A DNA stretch of 8,386 nt from Bacteroidales bacterium (GCA_003157055.1 PMIG01000185.1:1-8386); one strand, 5' to 3'; counted from the stretch's first letter, positions 1 to 6,203 are shown. The notes: generated by a model not told the origin, from the sequence alone. Made by a program: numbers and translations.

Positions 1-197
1 CTGTCCATCTTTTTGCACCATCCGCACCAGTCAGTATAGGTATCTATAAACAGTGGACGGGGCGATTGCTTCATAAGCTTTTCGGCATCCTGGATCGTAT
101 ACCATTTTACTGAAGAGTTATCTGAAGAAGGTATAATCTGGGAAAATGCAGCAACCGTACCTAGGAAAAACAGAGTGATTAATATGGAGCGTCTCAT
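1..197 (-). CDS. Exported thioredoxin-fold protein, N-terminal fragment (runs off left edge)
   Basis: Only the first 65 codons are in the window; the gene continues beyond base 1. Reading starts at the ATG at 197-195. Residues 1-20 look like a Sec signal peptide: Arg-Arg near the start, a hydrophobic stretch (ILITLFFLGTVAAF), then a Ser-Gln junction typical of Bacteroidetes exported proteins. The mature part leads through a short amphipathic helix (QDAEKLMKQSPRP) to a beta strand (LFIDTYTD) and the redox motif W57-C58-G59-W60-C61-K62-K63-M64-D65. This is the CxxC of the thioredoxin_7 / DUF255-like branch, where 'CxWCKxMe' is usual. The inferred role is a periplasmic thiol-disulfide reductase or isomerase; the partner is unknown. 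It is divergently transcribed from the MFS gene. The family call is firm, but the substrate and total length cannot be judged from this fragment. Confidence 0.85.
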   Translation of the reverse strand, partial: MRRSILITLFFLGTVAAFSQIIPSSDNSSVKWYTIQDAEKLMKQSPRPLFIDTYTDWCGWCKKMD

Positions 198-228
198 ATA
201 TTGATATATTCCAATATGTAAATTTCTA

Positions 229-261
229 CAAAATTATTAAATCTCCCGGATATTAATCAAA
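229..261 (-). promoter_or_regulatory. Bacteroidetes-type promoter for the thioredoxin-fold gene
   Basis: On the minus strand a TAATTTTG -7 box (236-229) matches TAnnTTTG exactly. It is preceded by a TTTG -33 element (261-258) with a 21-base spacer. Transcription would start near 222, leaving a short AT-rich leader before the ATG at 197. The match to the known Bacteroidetes consensus is seen directly; activity is inferred. Confidence 0.5.
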
Positions 262-323
262 TTACCCGGCTTAACTTCAATACAACAATCAGGCCGGAGT
301 TTAGTTAATTATTAATAATCAAA

Positions 324-358
324 TTGGGAAGTTACATCCAATTTATTTTTTACATTTA
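324..358 (+). promoter_or_regulatory. Weak candidate promoter for the MFS gene
   Basis: TACATTTA (351-358) matches 7 of 8 positions of the TAnnTTTG -7 box and lies 28 bases before the ATG at 387. The nearest TTG (324-326) is 24 bases upstream, longer than the usual 19-21. An overlapping TATTTTTT (344-351) would instead give a 17-base spacer. Neither is clean, so this only marks where the promoter probably lies. The rest of 198-386 is AT-rich divergent spacer with no small gene that I can support. Confidence 0.25.
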
Positions 359-386
359 CCGCACTTTAAATCACTAATTCATTTTT

Positions 387-2192
387 ATGGAAGCAATAAC
401 AAAAACCCTGCGCGACTCAAAAGCTGCACGATGGACAGCATTGGCAGTAGTTGCATTTACAATGCTTTGCGGATATTATCTTACAGATGTGATGGCTCCG
501 CTTAAAGGATTGCTTGAAGGTCAATTACATTGGAATAGTTCTGAATTTGGGTTCTTCACCAGTGCATATGGATGGTTTAATGTATTCCTGTTGATGCTTA
601 TCGTAGGAGGTTTAATTCTTGATAAGATGGGGGTACGTTTCACTGGTTTAATGGCCGCAACTATAATGGTTATTGGAACAGCTATAAAGTACTGGGCTGT
701 TTCTACCCATATGCTGGATGGCCAGACATGGCATGTCTTGTTCTGGCATGTGAACGCACAGGTTCTGATGGCAGGGGTTGGTTTTGCAATATTCGGGGTT
801 GGCGTAGAAACTGCCGGAATTACAGTATCCAAGATCATTGTAAAGTGGTTCAAGGGTAAGGAGATGGCTCTGGCAATGGGTCTGGAGATGGCAACTGCAA
901 GGTTAGGAACTGCACTCGCTCTTTCGACTTCTCTTCCAATAGCTAAAGCATTCAATACAGTATCTGCACCGATCCTTGTCTGCCTTATTCTATTGTGTAT
1001 AGGCCTTATATCATTTTTCATGTACACTTTTATGGATAAAAAGCTGGATGCATCACAAGCAGCTTATGATGAAGCAAACCAGACAGTAGATAATGAGGAA
1101 GCTTTTCGTGTCAAGGATATCTGGAAAATAGTTACGAATAGAGGATGGTGGTACATAGCAATACTTTGTGTTCTGTTCTATTCTGCTGTATTCCCTTTCC
1201 TGAAATATGCCACCGAGCTGATGGTCTCCAAATTCCATATCAATGAAGATTGGGCCGGCCTTATACCTGCCTTGTTGCCATTCGGTACAATATTGCTTAC
1301 TCCATTATTCGGTAATATGTATGACAGGAAAGGAAAAGGGGCATCTATTATGATATTGGGAGCAATTCTGCTGATCTTTGTGCATGTCGTGTTCTCGATC
1401 CCATTCCTTCATCACTGGATAATTGCAATATTTCTTATATTGGTCCTGGGAGTTGGATTTTCACTGGTGCCCTCAGCAATGTGGCCTTCAGTGCCCAAGA
1501 TTATTCCTGAAAACCAGCTTGGTACGGCGTATGCTCTCGTTTTCTGGGTGCAGAACTGGGGATTAATGGGTGTTCCTGCTCTTATAGGCTGGGTTCTGAA
1601 TAAATGGTGCTTTCTTGGTTACTTCGCAGTTGCAGGAACTGGATTTGTAACAACTCAGGGTCCACAAATAACCAAAGTTATTACATCAGATCAGAATATT
1701 TATCCTGTTACGCAGGTGGGTGCAATCAGCAGGAAGGATGTTGACCTTAAAATTACGCAGTTCATTAAAAATACGGATGGTAAGCTCACTGCAGTTGTCA
1801 CTTCAGCAAATGATAAAATTAGTGCAGAGGTTATAACAAAAAAACACCTTGTACAAGCTGTTAAAAATGGTGCGATTACTGCGGTTGTAACTTCAGCAAA
1901 CGATACAATCAGTTCCACCTATATAACAACTAAATCTCTGAAGAAGGCAGCTAAAGATGGAGAATTGAAAGTTACAGATTATTATGCAGGTGATAAAAAG
2001 ATTGAGAATTTTGTAACAAAAGATGGACAGAAAATCTCAAAATTGAGCAATGTATTTTCACATTATAACTATACACTTCCAATGATGATCTTTACGGGAC
2101 TGGGATTTCTCGCGCTTTTATTTGCATTCCTTCTGAAAGCTGAAGATAAGAAGAAGGGTTACGGTCTTGAACTTCCGAATATTAAGAATTAA
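387..2192 (+). CDS. MFS transporter, MFSD1-like, with a repeat-bearing extracytoplasmic insert
   Basis: Inner-membrane major facilitator superfamily carrier of 601 residues, long for a family usually 400-500. About twelve membrane helices can be read: TM1 ~16-37, TM2 ~54-78, TM3 ~84-104, TM4 ~121-146, TM5 ~164-180, TM6 ~190-213, a charged cytoplasmic loop 214-252, TM7-TM11 between ~253 and 403, and TM12 ~562-584. The loop 2-3 signature is GLILDKMGVR (75-84), with a degenerate copy GNMYDRKGKG (309-318) after TM8. WFKGKE...GL...AR.G (154-174) and PE.QLGTAY...QN.GL (374-393) resemble, from memory, signatures of the MFSD1 lysosomal dipeptide transporter group. Residues ~404-558, between TM11 and TM12, form a hydrophilic Lys/Thr-rich insert with two near-identical 30-residue repeats. 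With N-terminus inside, this loop faces the periplasm. The substrate is not determined. It appears monocistronic: its own terminator follows, and the upstream gene is divergent. Confidence 0.9.
   Translation: MEAITKTLRDSKAARWTALAVVAFTMLCGYYLTDVMAPLKGLLEGQLHWNSSEFGFFTSAYGWFNVFLLMLIVGGLILDKMGVRFTGLMAATIMVIGTAIKYWAVSTHMLDGQTWHVLFWHVNAQVLMAGVGFAIFGVGVETAGITVSKIIVKWFKGKEMALAMGLEMATARLGTALALSTSLPIAKAFNTVSAPILVCLILLCIGLISFFMYTFMDKKLDASQAAYDEANQTVDNEEAFRVKDIWKIVTNRGWWYIAILCVLFYSAVFPFLKYATELMVSKFHINEDWAGLIPALLPFGTILLTPLFGNMYDRKGKGASIMILGAILLIFVHVVFSIPFLHHWIIAIFLILVLGVGFSLVPSAMWPSVPKIIPENQLGTAYALVFWVQNWGLMGVPALIGWVLNKWCFLGYFAVAGTGFVTTQGPQITKVITSDQNIYPVTQVGAISRKDVDLKITQFIKNTDGKLTAVVTSANDKISAEVITKKHLVQAVKNGAITAVVTSANDTISSTYITTKSLKKAAKDGELKVTDYYAGDKKIENFVTKDGQKISKLSNVFSHYNYTLPMMIFTGLGFLALLFAFLLKAEDKKKGYGLELPNIKN
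1785..1964 (+). repeat. Two tandem 30-codon repeats inside the MFS gene
   Basis: Codons 467-496 (1785-1874) and 497-526 (1875-1964) encode tandem 30-residue units. Both begin (L/I)TAVVTSAND.IS, continue with an ITTK/ITKK block, and end in a Lys-rich helix and a Gly-acidic or Gly-Ala turn. At DNA level 1788-1823 and 1878-1913 match at 31 of 36 positions, and four of the five differences are synonymous. This fits duplication followed by protein-level constraint. More diverged units may flank them: ITKVITSDQN at residue 428 and LKVTDYYAGDKKI at residue 527. The repeats are seen directly; a role in binding or assembly would be inference. Confidence 0.85.
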
Positions 2193-2210
2193 GATATTAT
2201 AGATGTTTTG

Positions 2211-2242
2211 GAAAGACGCTTTAAGCAGCGTCTTTTTTTTTT
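2211..2242 (+). terminator. Intrinsic terminator after the MFS gene
   Basis: AAGACGCT (2213-2220) and AGCGTCTT (2227-2234) form a perfect 8-bp stem, extendable by an A-T pair and a G-T pair. The loop is TTAAGC (2221-2226), and a run of Ts extends to 2242. It lies 19 bases past the stop codon, so it should separate the MFS transcript from the cupin gene downstream. Confidence 0.9.
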
Positions 2243-2299
2243 ATCTGAATGAACCTTTAAGAACCAGGGTTGTTCTATTGTTAATAAATTAACACTAAC

Positions 2300-2632
2300 A
2301 TGGAAAAAATCGAATTTGAAAAGGCTAAAGTCTTTAGTTTCAACGATTCAGTGGAGTATGCCAGCGGAGGAATTCTCAGCAAATCTGTTTTAAAAAAAGA
2401 GACTGGCAACATATCGCTGTTTTCATTTGCAATGGGTGAAGCATTAAGTGAACATACTGTCCCATACGATGCAATGATTCAGATTGTCGACGGCAAGGGA
2501 GAAATAACAATAGGAGGGACTCCATATATTTTACAGGCCGGGGAGGCTATTATCTTGCCGGCAAACATACCTCATGCTGTGAAGGCTGTTGAGAAATTTA
2601 AAATGGTGCTTACTATGATCAGGAGCAAATAA
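2300..2632 (+). CDS. Small single-domain cupin protein
   Basis: A 110-residue cytoplasmic protein with one cupin beta-barrel. Cupin motif 1 spans G46 to G65 and contains E51-H52-T-V-P-Y-D57. Motif 2 is G81-E-A-I-I-L-P-A-N-I-P-H92. Of the canonical metal ligands (two His and one Glu in motif 1, one His in motif 2) only H52 and H92 are obvious. The second His is replaced by Val54 and the Glu is not in place, although D57 is nearby. From memory, this EH(S/T)xP(F/Y)DA core is normal for a common Bacteroidetes/Firmicutes group of ~105-115-residue cupins, so this is not a broken gene. Function in that group is unclear: it may be small-molecule binding or an unusual metal centre. The start ATG at 2300 follows an AT-rich leader; I see no clean -33/-7 promoter between the terminator and the start. 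It converges on the DUF47 gene. Confidence 0.85.
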   Translation: MEKIEFEKAKVFSFNDSVEYASGGILSKSVLKKETGNISLFSFAMGEALSEHTVPYDAMIQIVDGKGEITIGGTPYILQAGEAIILPANIPHAVKAVEKFKMVLTMIRSK

Positions 2633-2650
2633 AGAAAGTTCACTGTTCGC

Positions 2651-2714
2651 GGTACAATGCAATTTTCAATAATCTCTTCTCCATTGTGCCATCGTACCAT
2701 TGTACCATTGTACC
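2651..2714. repeat. Intergenic 8-base tandem repeat with inverted copy (convergent spacer)
   Basis: Four consecutive 8-base units (CCATTGTG, CCATCGTA, CCATTGTA, CCATTGTA; 2681-2712) are followed by CC. Upstream, GGTACAATG (2651-2659) is a perfect 9-base inverted match to CATTGTACC, which occurs twice (2698-2706 and 2706-2714). Either copy can form a stem, with a 38- or 46-base loop. The element fills most of the 86-base gap between the convergent cupin and DUF47 genes. No T-run follows on either strand, so it is not a standard intrinsic terminator, though it could still slow or end transcription from either side. Confidence 0.75.
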
Positions 2715-2718
2715 TTTA

Positions 2719-3369
2719 TTATGCCATCTTAATCAGTATCGACTTAATCGTATCTGTTACATCCTCAGCTTCATCGACGGTCCTTTCAAGAATCTCCAGG
2801 ATCTTATTGTTCTTCAAAAGTTCTGCCGGATCTTTTTCTTTATCAAAAAGTTCTGCGATAGCGACATAATAATACTCGTCAGCCTGATGCTCTATTGCCT
2901 TGACATTATCGCACGATCTGGTTATCTCATTTTTGTTTGCGGCGGCATCATTAAGGCCATGAATGCATATCTGTATCTCAAGGGCAGCTGCATAAATCTC
3001 TGCAGCCATCTCTTTGTACACTGGCATGAGGTTTTTTGGCTTATAGAGACATATCCTTCTGCCTATGCCATTAATTGAATCAACTACGTCATCGATATTA
3101 GCGGTCAGCTCATGAATATCTTCTCTGTCGAATGGAGTGATAAAAGATTTATTAAGTGCCTGGTAGGTCTTATCAGTGATTTCATCACCAATATGTTCCA
3201 CATCTTTTATCTCTTTATATATCCGTTCATGTTCATGATTTTCACTGGTTGACATAAGCTCCTTAAGCAGTTCAGCTGCTTTTACGAGGTTTTTTGCATC
3301 CTCTTCGAAAAGGGGATAGAAAGAGTGATCTTTCGGAACAAAAAACTTAAGCATTTTATCGATATTCAT
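2719..3369 (-). CDS. DUF47 / PhoU-like Pit accessory protein
   Basis: A 216-residue all-helical cytoplasmic protein of the DUF47 (TIGR00153-type) family, distantly related to PhoU and commonly encoded beside Pit phosphate transporters. N-terminal residues 1-25 (KMLKFFVPKDHSFYPLFEEDA) match the family's usual opening. Paired acidic helix motifs of the PhoU type follow: E58-xxx-D62 with T65-D66, the run R82-E-D-I-H-E-L with D93-xxx-D97, E160-xxx-D164, and D199-xxx-D203 in the last helix. There is no signal peptide or membrane segment. The length is normal for the family. It lies 25 bases downstream of pit on the same strand and is almost certainly co-transcribed with it. The inferred role, from known pit-DUF47 pairs, is to modulate phosphate import by Pit, probably by binding the transporter or metal ions. 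The start at 3369 is supported by the family N-terminus. Confidence 0.93.
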   Translation of the reverse strand: MNIDKMLKFFVPKDHSFYPLFEEDAKNLVKAAELLKELMSTSENHEHERIYKEIKDVEHIGDEITDKTYQALNKSFITPFDREDIHELTANIDDVVDSINGIGRRICLYKPKNLMPVYKEMAAEIYAAALEIQICIHGLNDAAANKNEITRSCDNVKAIEHQADEYYYVAIAELFDKEKDPAELLKNNKILEILERTVDEAEDVTDTIKSILIKMA

Positions 3370-3394
3370 ATTCCTGGTTTTTATTTACGTTGGT

Positions 3395-4381
3395 TTAATT
3401 TATCCAGTTAAAAAAGAAGTACATCAAAGCGCCAATTGTAGCCGATATGGGAAGCGTAAGTATCCATGCCCAGAAGATCTTGGTTGTTACTCCCCACTTT
3501 ACTGCAGATAAACCTTTTCTGGCACCTACACCTATTATAGCACCGGTTATTGTATGAGTAGTGCTGACAGGTATCCCGAAATGAGTTGCCCCGAAAAGCG
3601 TAATCGCACCAGCTGTTTCAGCACAAAACCCCTCGAAGGGCCTGAGTTTGGTTATTTTTTGTCCCATTGTTTTGACTATTCTCCATCCTCCGAATAATGT
3701 GCCTAGTGCAATTGACAGCTGGCATGAATAAACAACCCAATGTGGAATTCCTGAATCCTTTGTTAAAAAACCGGAGATTACCAATGCCATCCAGATAATC
3801 CCCATCGATTTTTGCGCATCATTTCCGCCATGCCCCAGACTGAATGCAGATGCAGATAGAAGCTGAAGCCTTCGGAAGTGTTTGTCTATTCCGGATGGTG
3901 TGCTCTTACGGACCAAATATGAAACAATTGTTGAAATAATAAATCCAATCAGCATACCTAAAAGCGGAGAAATAATAATGAATGCTGCAATCTTAATCAC
4001 TCCACTGGTTATTACAGAACCAGGTCCGGAACTGGCGACAGCTGCGCCAACCAGCCCTCCGACCAAAGTGTGAGATGAGCTTGACGGTAATCCCAGCCAC
4101 CAGGTTACCAGGTTCCACACTATTGCTGCAACAAGTGCCGCACCGATTACATTTAGGTTTACAAAGTCAGGATCCACAACACCTTTTCCCATCGTCTGGG
4201 CAACTTTATGAGTGAAAACTGTGAAGGCAATAAAATTAAAGAATGATGCCATACCAACCGCAGCCAGAGGTGAAAGCACTTTTGTGGAAACTACTGTCGC
4301 TATTGAATTTGCCGAATCATGAAACCCGTTGATAAAATCAAAGACCAGGACCAGCGCAACTATTACATATAAAAACGTCAT
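3395..4381 (-). CDS. pit: PiT-family inorganic phosphate transporter
   Basis: Low-affinity inner-membrane phosphate permease (PiT/PHO4 family), coupled to protons or sodium, 328 residues. The family's inverted-repeat signatures are all present. The first half has G19-F-H-D-S-A-N25 in TM1 and P99-S-S-S-S-H-T105. The second half has G183-H-G-G-N-D-A-Q-K191 and P271-V-S-T-T-H-T277. About ten hydrophobic helices are readable, with a short charged loop around 158-172 dividing the halves. The length suits the compact bacterial form found with a DUF47 partner, rather than the ~500-residue PitA of E. coli. Its downstream neighbour encodes that DUF47 protein, 25 bases away. A near-consensus promoter lies at 4487-4518, giving a leader of about 100 bases. 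The leader contains a small AT-rich hairpin (TTATATG 4411-4417 with CATATAA 4427-4433). The AAGGA touching the start codon is too close to act as a normal Shine-Dalgarno site. Confidence 0.96.
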   Translation of the reverse strand: MTFLYVIVALVLVFDFINGFHDSANSIATVVSTKVLSPLAAVGMASFFNFIAFTVFTHKVAQTMGKGVVDPDFVNLNVIGAALVAAIVWNLVTWWLGLPSSSSHTLVGGLVGAAVASSGPGSVITSGVIKIAAFIIISPLLGMLIGFIISTIVSYLVRKSTPSGIDKHFRRLQLLSASAFSLGHGGNDAQKSMGIIWMALVISGFLTKDSGIPHWVVYSCQLSIALGTLFGGWRIVKTMGQKITKLRPFEGFCAETAGAITLFGATHFGIPVSTTHTITGAIIGVGARKGLSAVKWGVTTKIFWAWILTLPISATIGALMYFFFNWIN

Positions 4382-4480
4382 TCCTTAGTTCCGGGTATTA
4401 AATCCTGTGATTATATGCTTGTTGCACATATAAACAACGGAGTATTTATCAATTTACACTTCTCTTTCAGGTTCGGGTTT

Positions 4481-4511
4481 GGTGACCAAAAGTAATTAAA
4501 AGAGGTGACAA
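4481..4511. promoter_or_regulatory. Direct repeat of GGTGAC straddling the pit -7 box (possible operator)
   Basis: GGTGACCA (4481-4488) and GGTGACAA (4504-4511) match at 7 of 8 positions and lie exactly 23 bases apart, about two helical turns. One abuts the -7 box on its downstream side and the other sits in the -33/-7 spacer. Read on the minus strand they are TGGTCACC and TTGTCACC. Position and spacing suit a dimeric regulator of pit, but no regulator is identified, and two 8-base copies can arise by chance. Confidence 0.3.
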
Positions 4512-4518
4512 TTCAAAA
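4487..4518 (-). promoter_or_regulatory. Bacteroidetes-type promoter of the pit operon
   Basis: On the minus strand a TTTTG -33 element (4518-4514), a 19-base spacer and TACTTTTG (4494-4487) match the Bacteroidetes -33/-7 consensus exactly. The start point should be near 4480, about 100 bases before the pit ATG. This is the best promoter match in the window. Confidence 0.65.
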
Positions 4519-4566
4519 TCATATGTTATTGCTTTTTCGATGCAATTTGTACAGTTTCACAAACAG

Positions 4567-4586
4567 AACAAAAAGCTCTTTTTGTT
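4567..4586. promoter_or_regulatory. Near-perfect dyad in the pit/pepD divergent region
   Basis: AACAAAAAG (4567-4575) and CTTTTTGTT (4578-4586) are perfect inverted repeats separated by two bases (CT). The gap is too small for a natural RNA hairpin loop, so a protein-binding operator is a better reading than a terminator. It lies about 43 bases upstream of the pepD -7 box and about 50 bases upstream of the pit -33 element, so it could serve either gene. The rest of 4382-4668 is AT-rich with no gene. Confidence 0.35.
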
Positions 4587-4628
4587 GTTTTTCAATTTAA
4601 TATAGCTATTTTTAGATAAAGAATATCT

Positions 4629-4636
4629 TACATTTG
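4629..4636 (+). promoter_or_regulatory. pepD: -7 box of the pepD promoter
   Basis: TACATTTG matches the Bacteroidetes TAnnTTTG -7 box at every defined position. It lies 38 bases before the ATG at 4675, predicting a leader of about 30 bases. No TTG is found 19-21 bases upstream; only a TTTTTA (4609-4614) is near, so the -33 half is weak. Confidence 0.5.
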
Positions 4637-4674
4637 TATATGATCTATATGTTTAATTTAAAAGCTAATTGAGT

Positions 4675-6132
4675 ATGAATGATATACGGAAACTTGAACC
4701 AACACAAGTCTGGAATTATTTCCATGAAATAACACAAATCCCTCATCCTTCAAAGATGGAGAAGAAACTTGCTGAATTCATTGTAAAATTCGGCAAGGAC
4801 CATAAACTTGAAACGATGGTTGACAAGGTTGGAAATGTTATTATAAAGAAACCTGCGACTAAGGGTATGGAGAACCGAAAAGGAGTGATTCTTCAGTCTC
4901 ACATCGATATGGTGCCGCAGAAAAATAGCGACAAAAAACATGATTTTGCGAAAGACCCTATCCAGACCCTGATCGACGGTGAATGGGTAAAGGCAAATGG
5001 TACGACCCTTGGTTCCGATGATGGTATCGGTGTAGCTTCAGCACTGGCAGTCCTTGCTTCAAAAGACCTTAAGCATGGTCCTATTGAAGCACTCTTTACT
5101 ATTGACGAAGAGACAGGTATGACAGGTGCATTCGGCCTGAAGAAAGGTATTCTGAAAGGAGATATTCTGATGAACCTCGATTCGGAAGATGAAGGAGAAC
5201 TTTATGTAGGTTGTGCAGGAGGCATTGATGTAAGCGCAACAAAAAAATATGCTGAAGAAAATCTGCCCCGTGGAATGACAGCATACCGTATTGTGGCAAA
5301 GGGACTTAAAGGCGGACATTCAGGAGTAGATATCGCACTCGGAAGATCCAATTCCAATAAGCTGATGTTCAGGTTCCTCATGCAGGCTGAATCTGATTTT
5401 AATATCAGGATTGCAGAAGCAGCTGGAGGCGATCTCCGTAATGCTATACCCCGCGAATCATACTCTGTTCTTCTCGTTCCATCCAAATCAGTTAAACAGT
5501 TCGAGAAATTTGTAAAGGGTTACGAAAAAATGTACAGAGCTGAATTTGCAGAAACGGAACCGACTCTTTCTTTCACCTGTAAAAAGTGTGAGACTCCTGC
5601 AAAAGTAATGAATAAGGCCGATCAATTCAGGATCATCCGTGCAGTTTTTGCCTGTCCAAATGGCGTCGTACGAATGAGCCAGGCAATGAAGGGACTTGTC
5701 GAAACCTCGAACAACCTCGCTATTGTGAGGTGTATAAAAGGAAAATTCGAAGCACATAACCTTACAAGAAGCTCTGTTGACTCGTCGAAGGAATCGACAG
5801 CATGGAGAATCGCCTCAGTTTTCCAGCTTATTGATGCTAAAGTGACTCTTACAGGAAGCTATCCGGGATGGAAACCCAATATGAATTCTCCTATCCTGAA
5901 AACAATGAGCGGAATATATAAGAAGATGTTCGGAAACACTCCGGAGATAAAAGCTATTCATGCAGGCCTTGAGTGCGGACTATTCGGAGGAGTTTATCCG
6001 AATCTCGATATGATTTCATTTGGCCCGACGATCAAGTACCCACATTCACCTGATGAGAAAGTCAATATAGTTTCAGTTAAAAAGTTTTATGATTTTCTGT
6101 GTGAGACATTGAAACAGGTACCTGCAAAATAA
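4675..6132 (+). CDS. pepD: Aminoacyl-histidine dipeptidase (PepD, peptidase family M20C)
   Basis: A 485-residue cytosolic di-zinc dipeptidase that cleaves Xaa-His and a broad range of other dipeptides. All M20 metal and catalytic residues are visible, numbered from the ATG at 4675. They are H76 and D78 in SHIDMVPQ, D115 in GSDDGIG, the tandem E145-E146 in TIDEETG, D169 in NLDSED, and H457 in KYPHSPDE. The lid domain (~residues 185-385) carries the conserved GGHSGVDI (213-220). Length and motif spacing agree with E. coli/Vibrio PepD. A TTG two codons upstream (4669) is in frame, but the ATG is the likelier start and fits the family (MNDIRKLEP). It has its own -7 box, is divergent from pit, and converges on the biotin-carrier gene. 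It may recycle peptides or supply histidine and other amino acids. A partnership with the MFS carrier is speculative. Confidence 0.96.
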   Translation: MNDIRKLEPTQVWNYFHEITQIPHPSKMEKKLAEFIVKFGKDHKLETMVDKVGNVIIKKPATKGMENRKGVILQSHIDMVPQKNSDKKHDFAKDPIQTLIDGEWVKANGTTLGSDDGIGVASALAVLASKDLKHGPIEALFTIDEETGMTGAFGLKKGILKGDILMNLDSEDEGELYVGCAGGIDVSATKKYAEENLPRGMTAYRIVAKGLKGGHSGVDIALGRSNSNKLMFRFLMQAESDFNIRIAEAAGGDLRNAIPRESYSVLLVPSKSVKQFEKFVKGYEKMYRAEFAETEPTLSFTCKKCETPAKVMNKADQFRIIRAVFACPNGVVRMSQAMKGLVETSNNLAIVRCIKGKFEAHNLTRSSVDSSKESTAWRIASVFQLIDAKVTLTGSYPGWKPNMNSPILKTMSGIYKKMFGNTPEIKAIHAGLECGLFGGVYPNLDMISFGPTIKYPHSPDEKVNIVSVKKFYDFLCETLKQVPAK

Positions 6133-6134
6133 GA

Positions 6135-6186
6135 TCATGGCTCATAGCTCGTGGCTCATAGATTATTGATTTCCCTTACGAGCTAT
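6135..6186. repeat. Intergenic 14-base tandem repeat plus inverted copy (convergent spacer)
   Basis: TCATGGCTCATAGC (6135-6148) is followed directly by TCGTGGCTCATAGA (6149-6162), 12 of 14 positions identical. ATAGCTCGT (6144-6152), which spans the junction, is perfectly complementary to ACGAGCTAT (6178-6186), giving a 9-bp stem with a 25-base loop. The element occupies most of the 71-base gap between the convergent pepD and biotin-carrier genes. There is no T-run on either side. The design resembles the element at 2651-2714, but the sequence is unrelated. Confidence 0.7.
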
Positions 6187-6203
6187 AAACTACCAGTTAT
6201 GCG

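Noticed and set aside
255..325. Direct repeat AATCAAATT (255-263 and 317-325) as a regulatory pair upstream of the MFS gene
   Set aside because: The 9-base AT-rich match is 62 bases apart in AT-rich spacer and easily arises by chance.
521..1027. 168-codon minus-strand frame inside the MFS gene
   Set aside because: It is a shadow of the conserved MFS coding strand, with no recognisable domain or promoter.
2681..2714. CRISPR-like array
   Set aside because: Eight-base units are contiguous with no spacers, far too short for CRISPR repeats, and no cas genes are present.
2633..2718. Standard intrinsic terminator between the cupin and DUF47 genes
   Set aside because: The inverted repeat has a 38-46-base loop and no T-run on either strand, so it is listed only as a repeat.
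4669..4674. TTG start codon for pepD, two codons upstream of the ATG
   Set aside because: An ATG at 4675 gives the family-typical MNDIRKLEP start; TTG starts are rarer and nothing favours it here.
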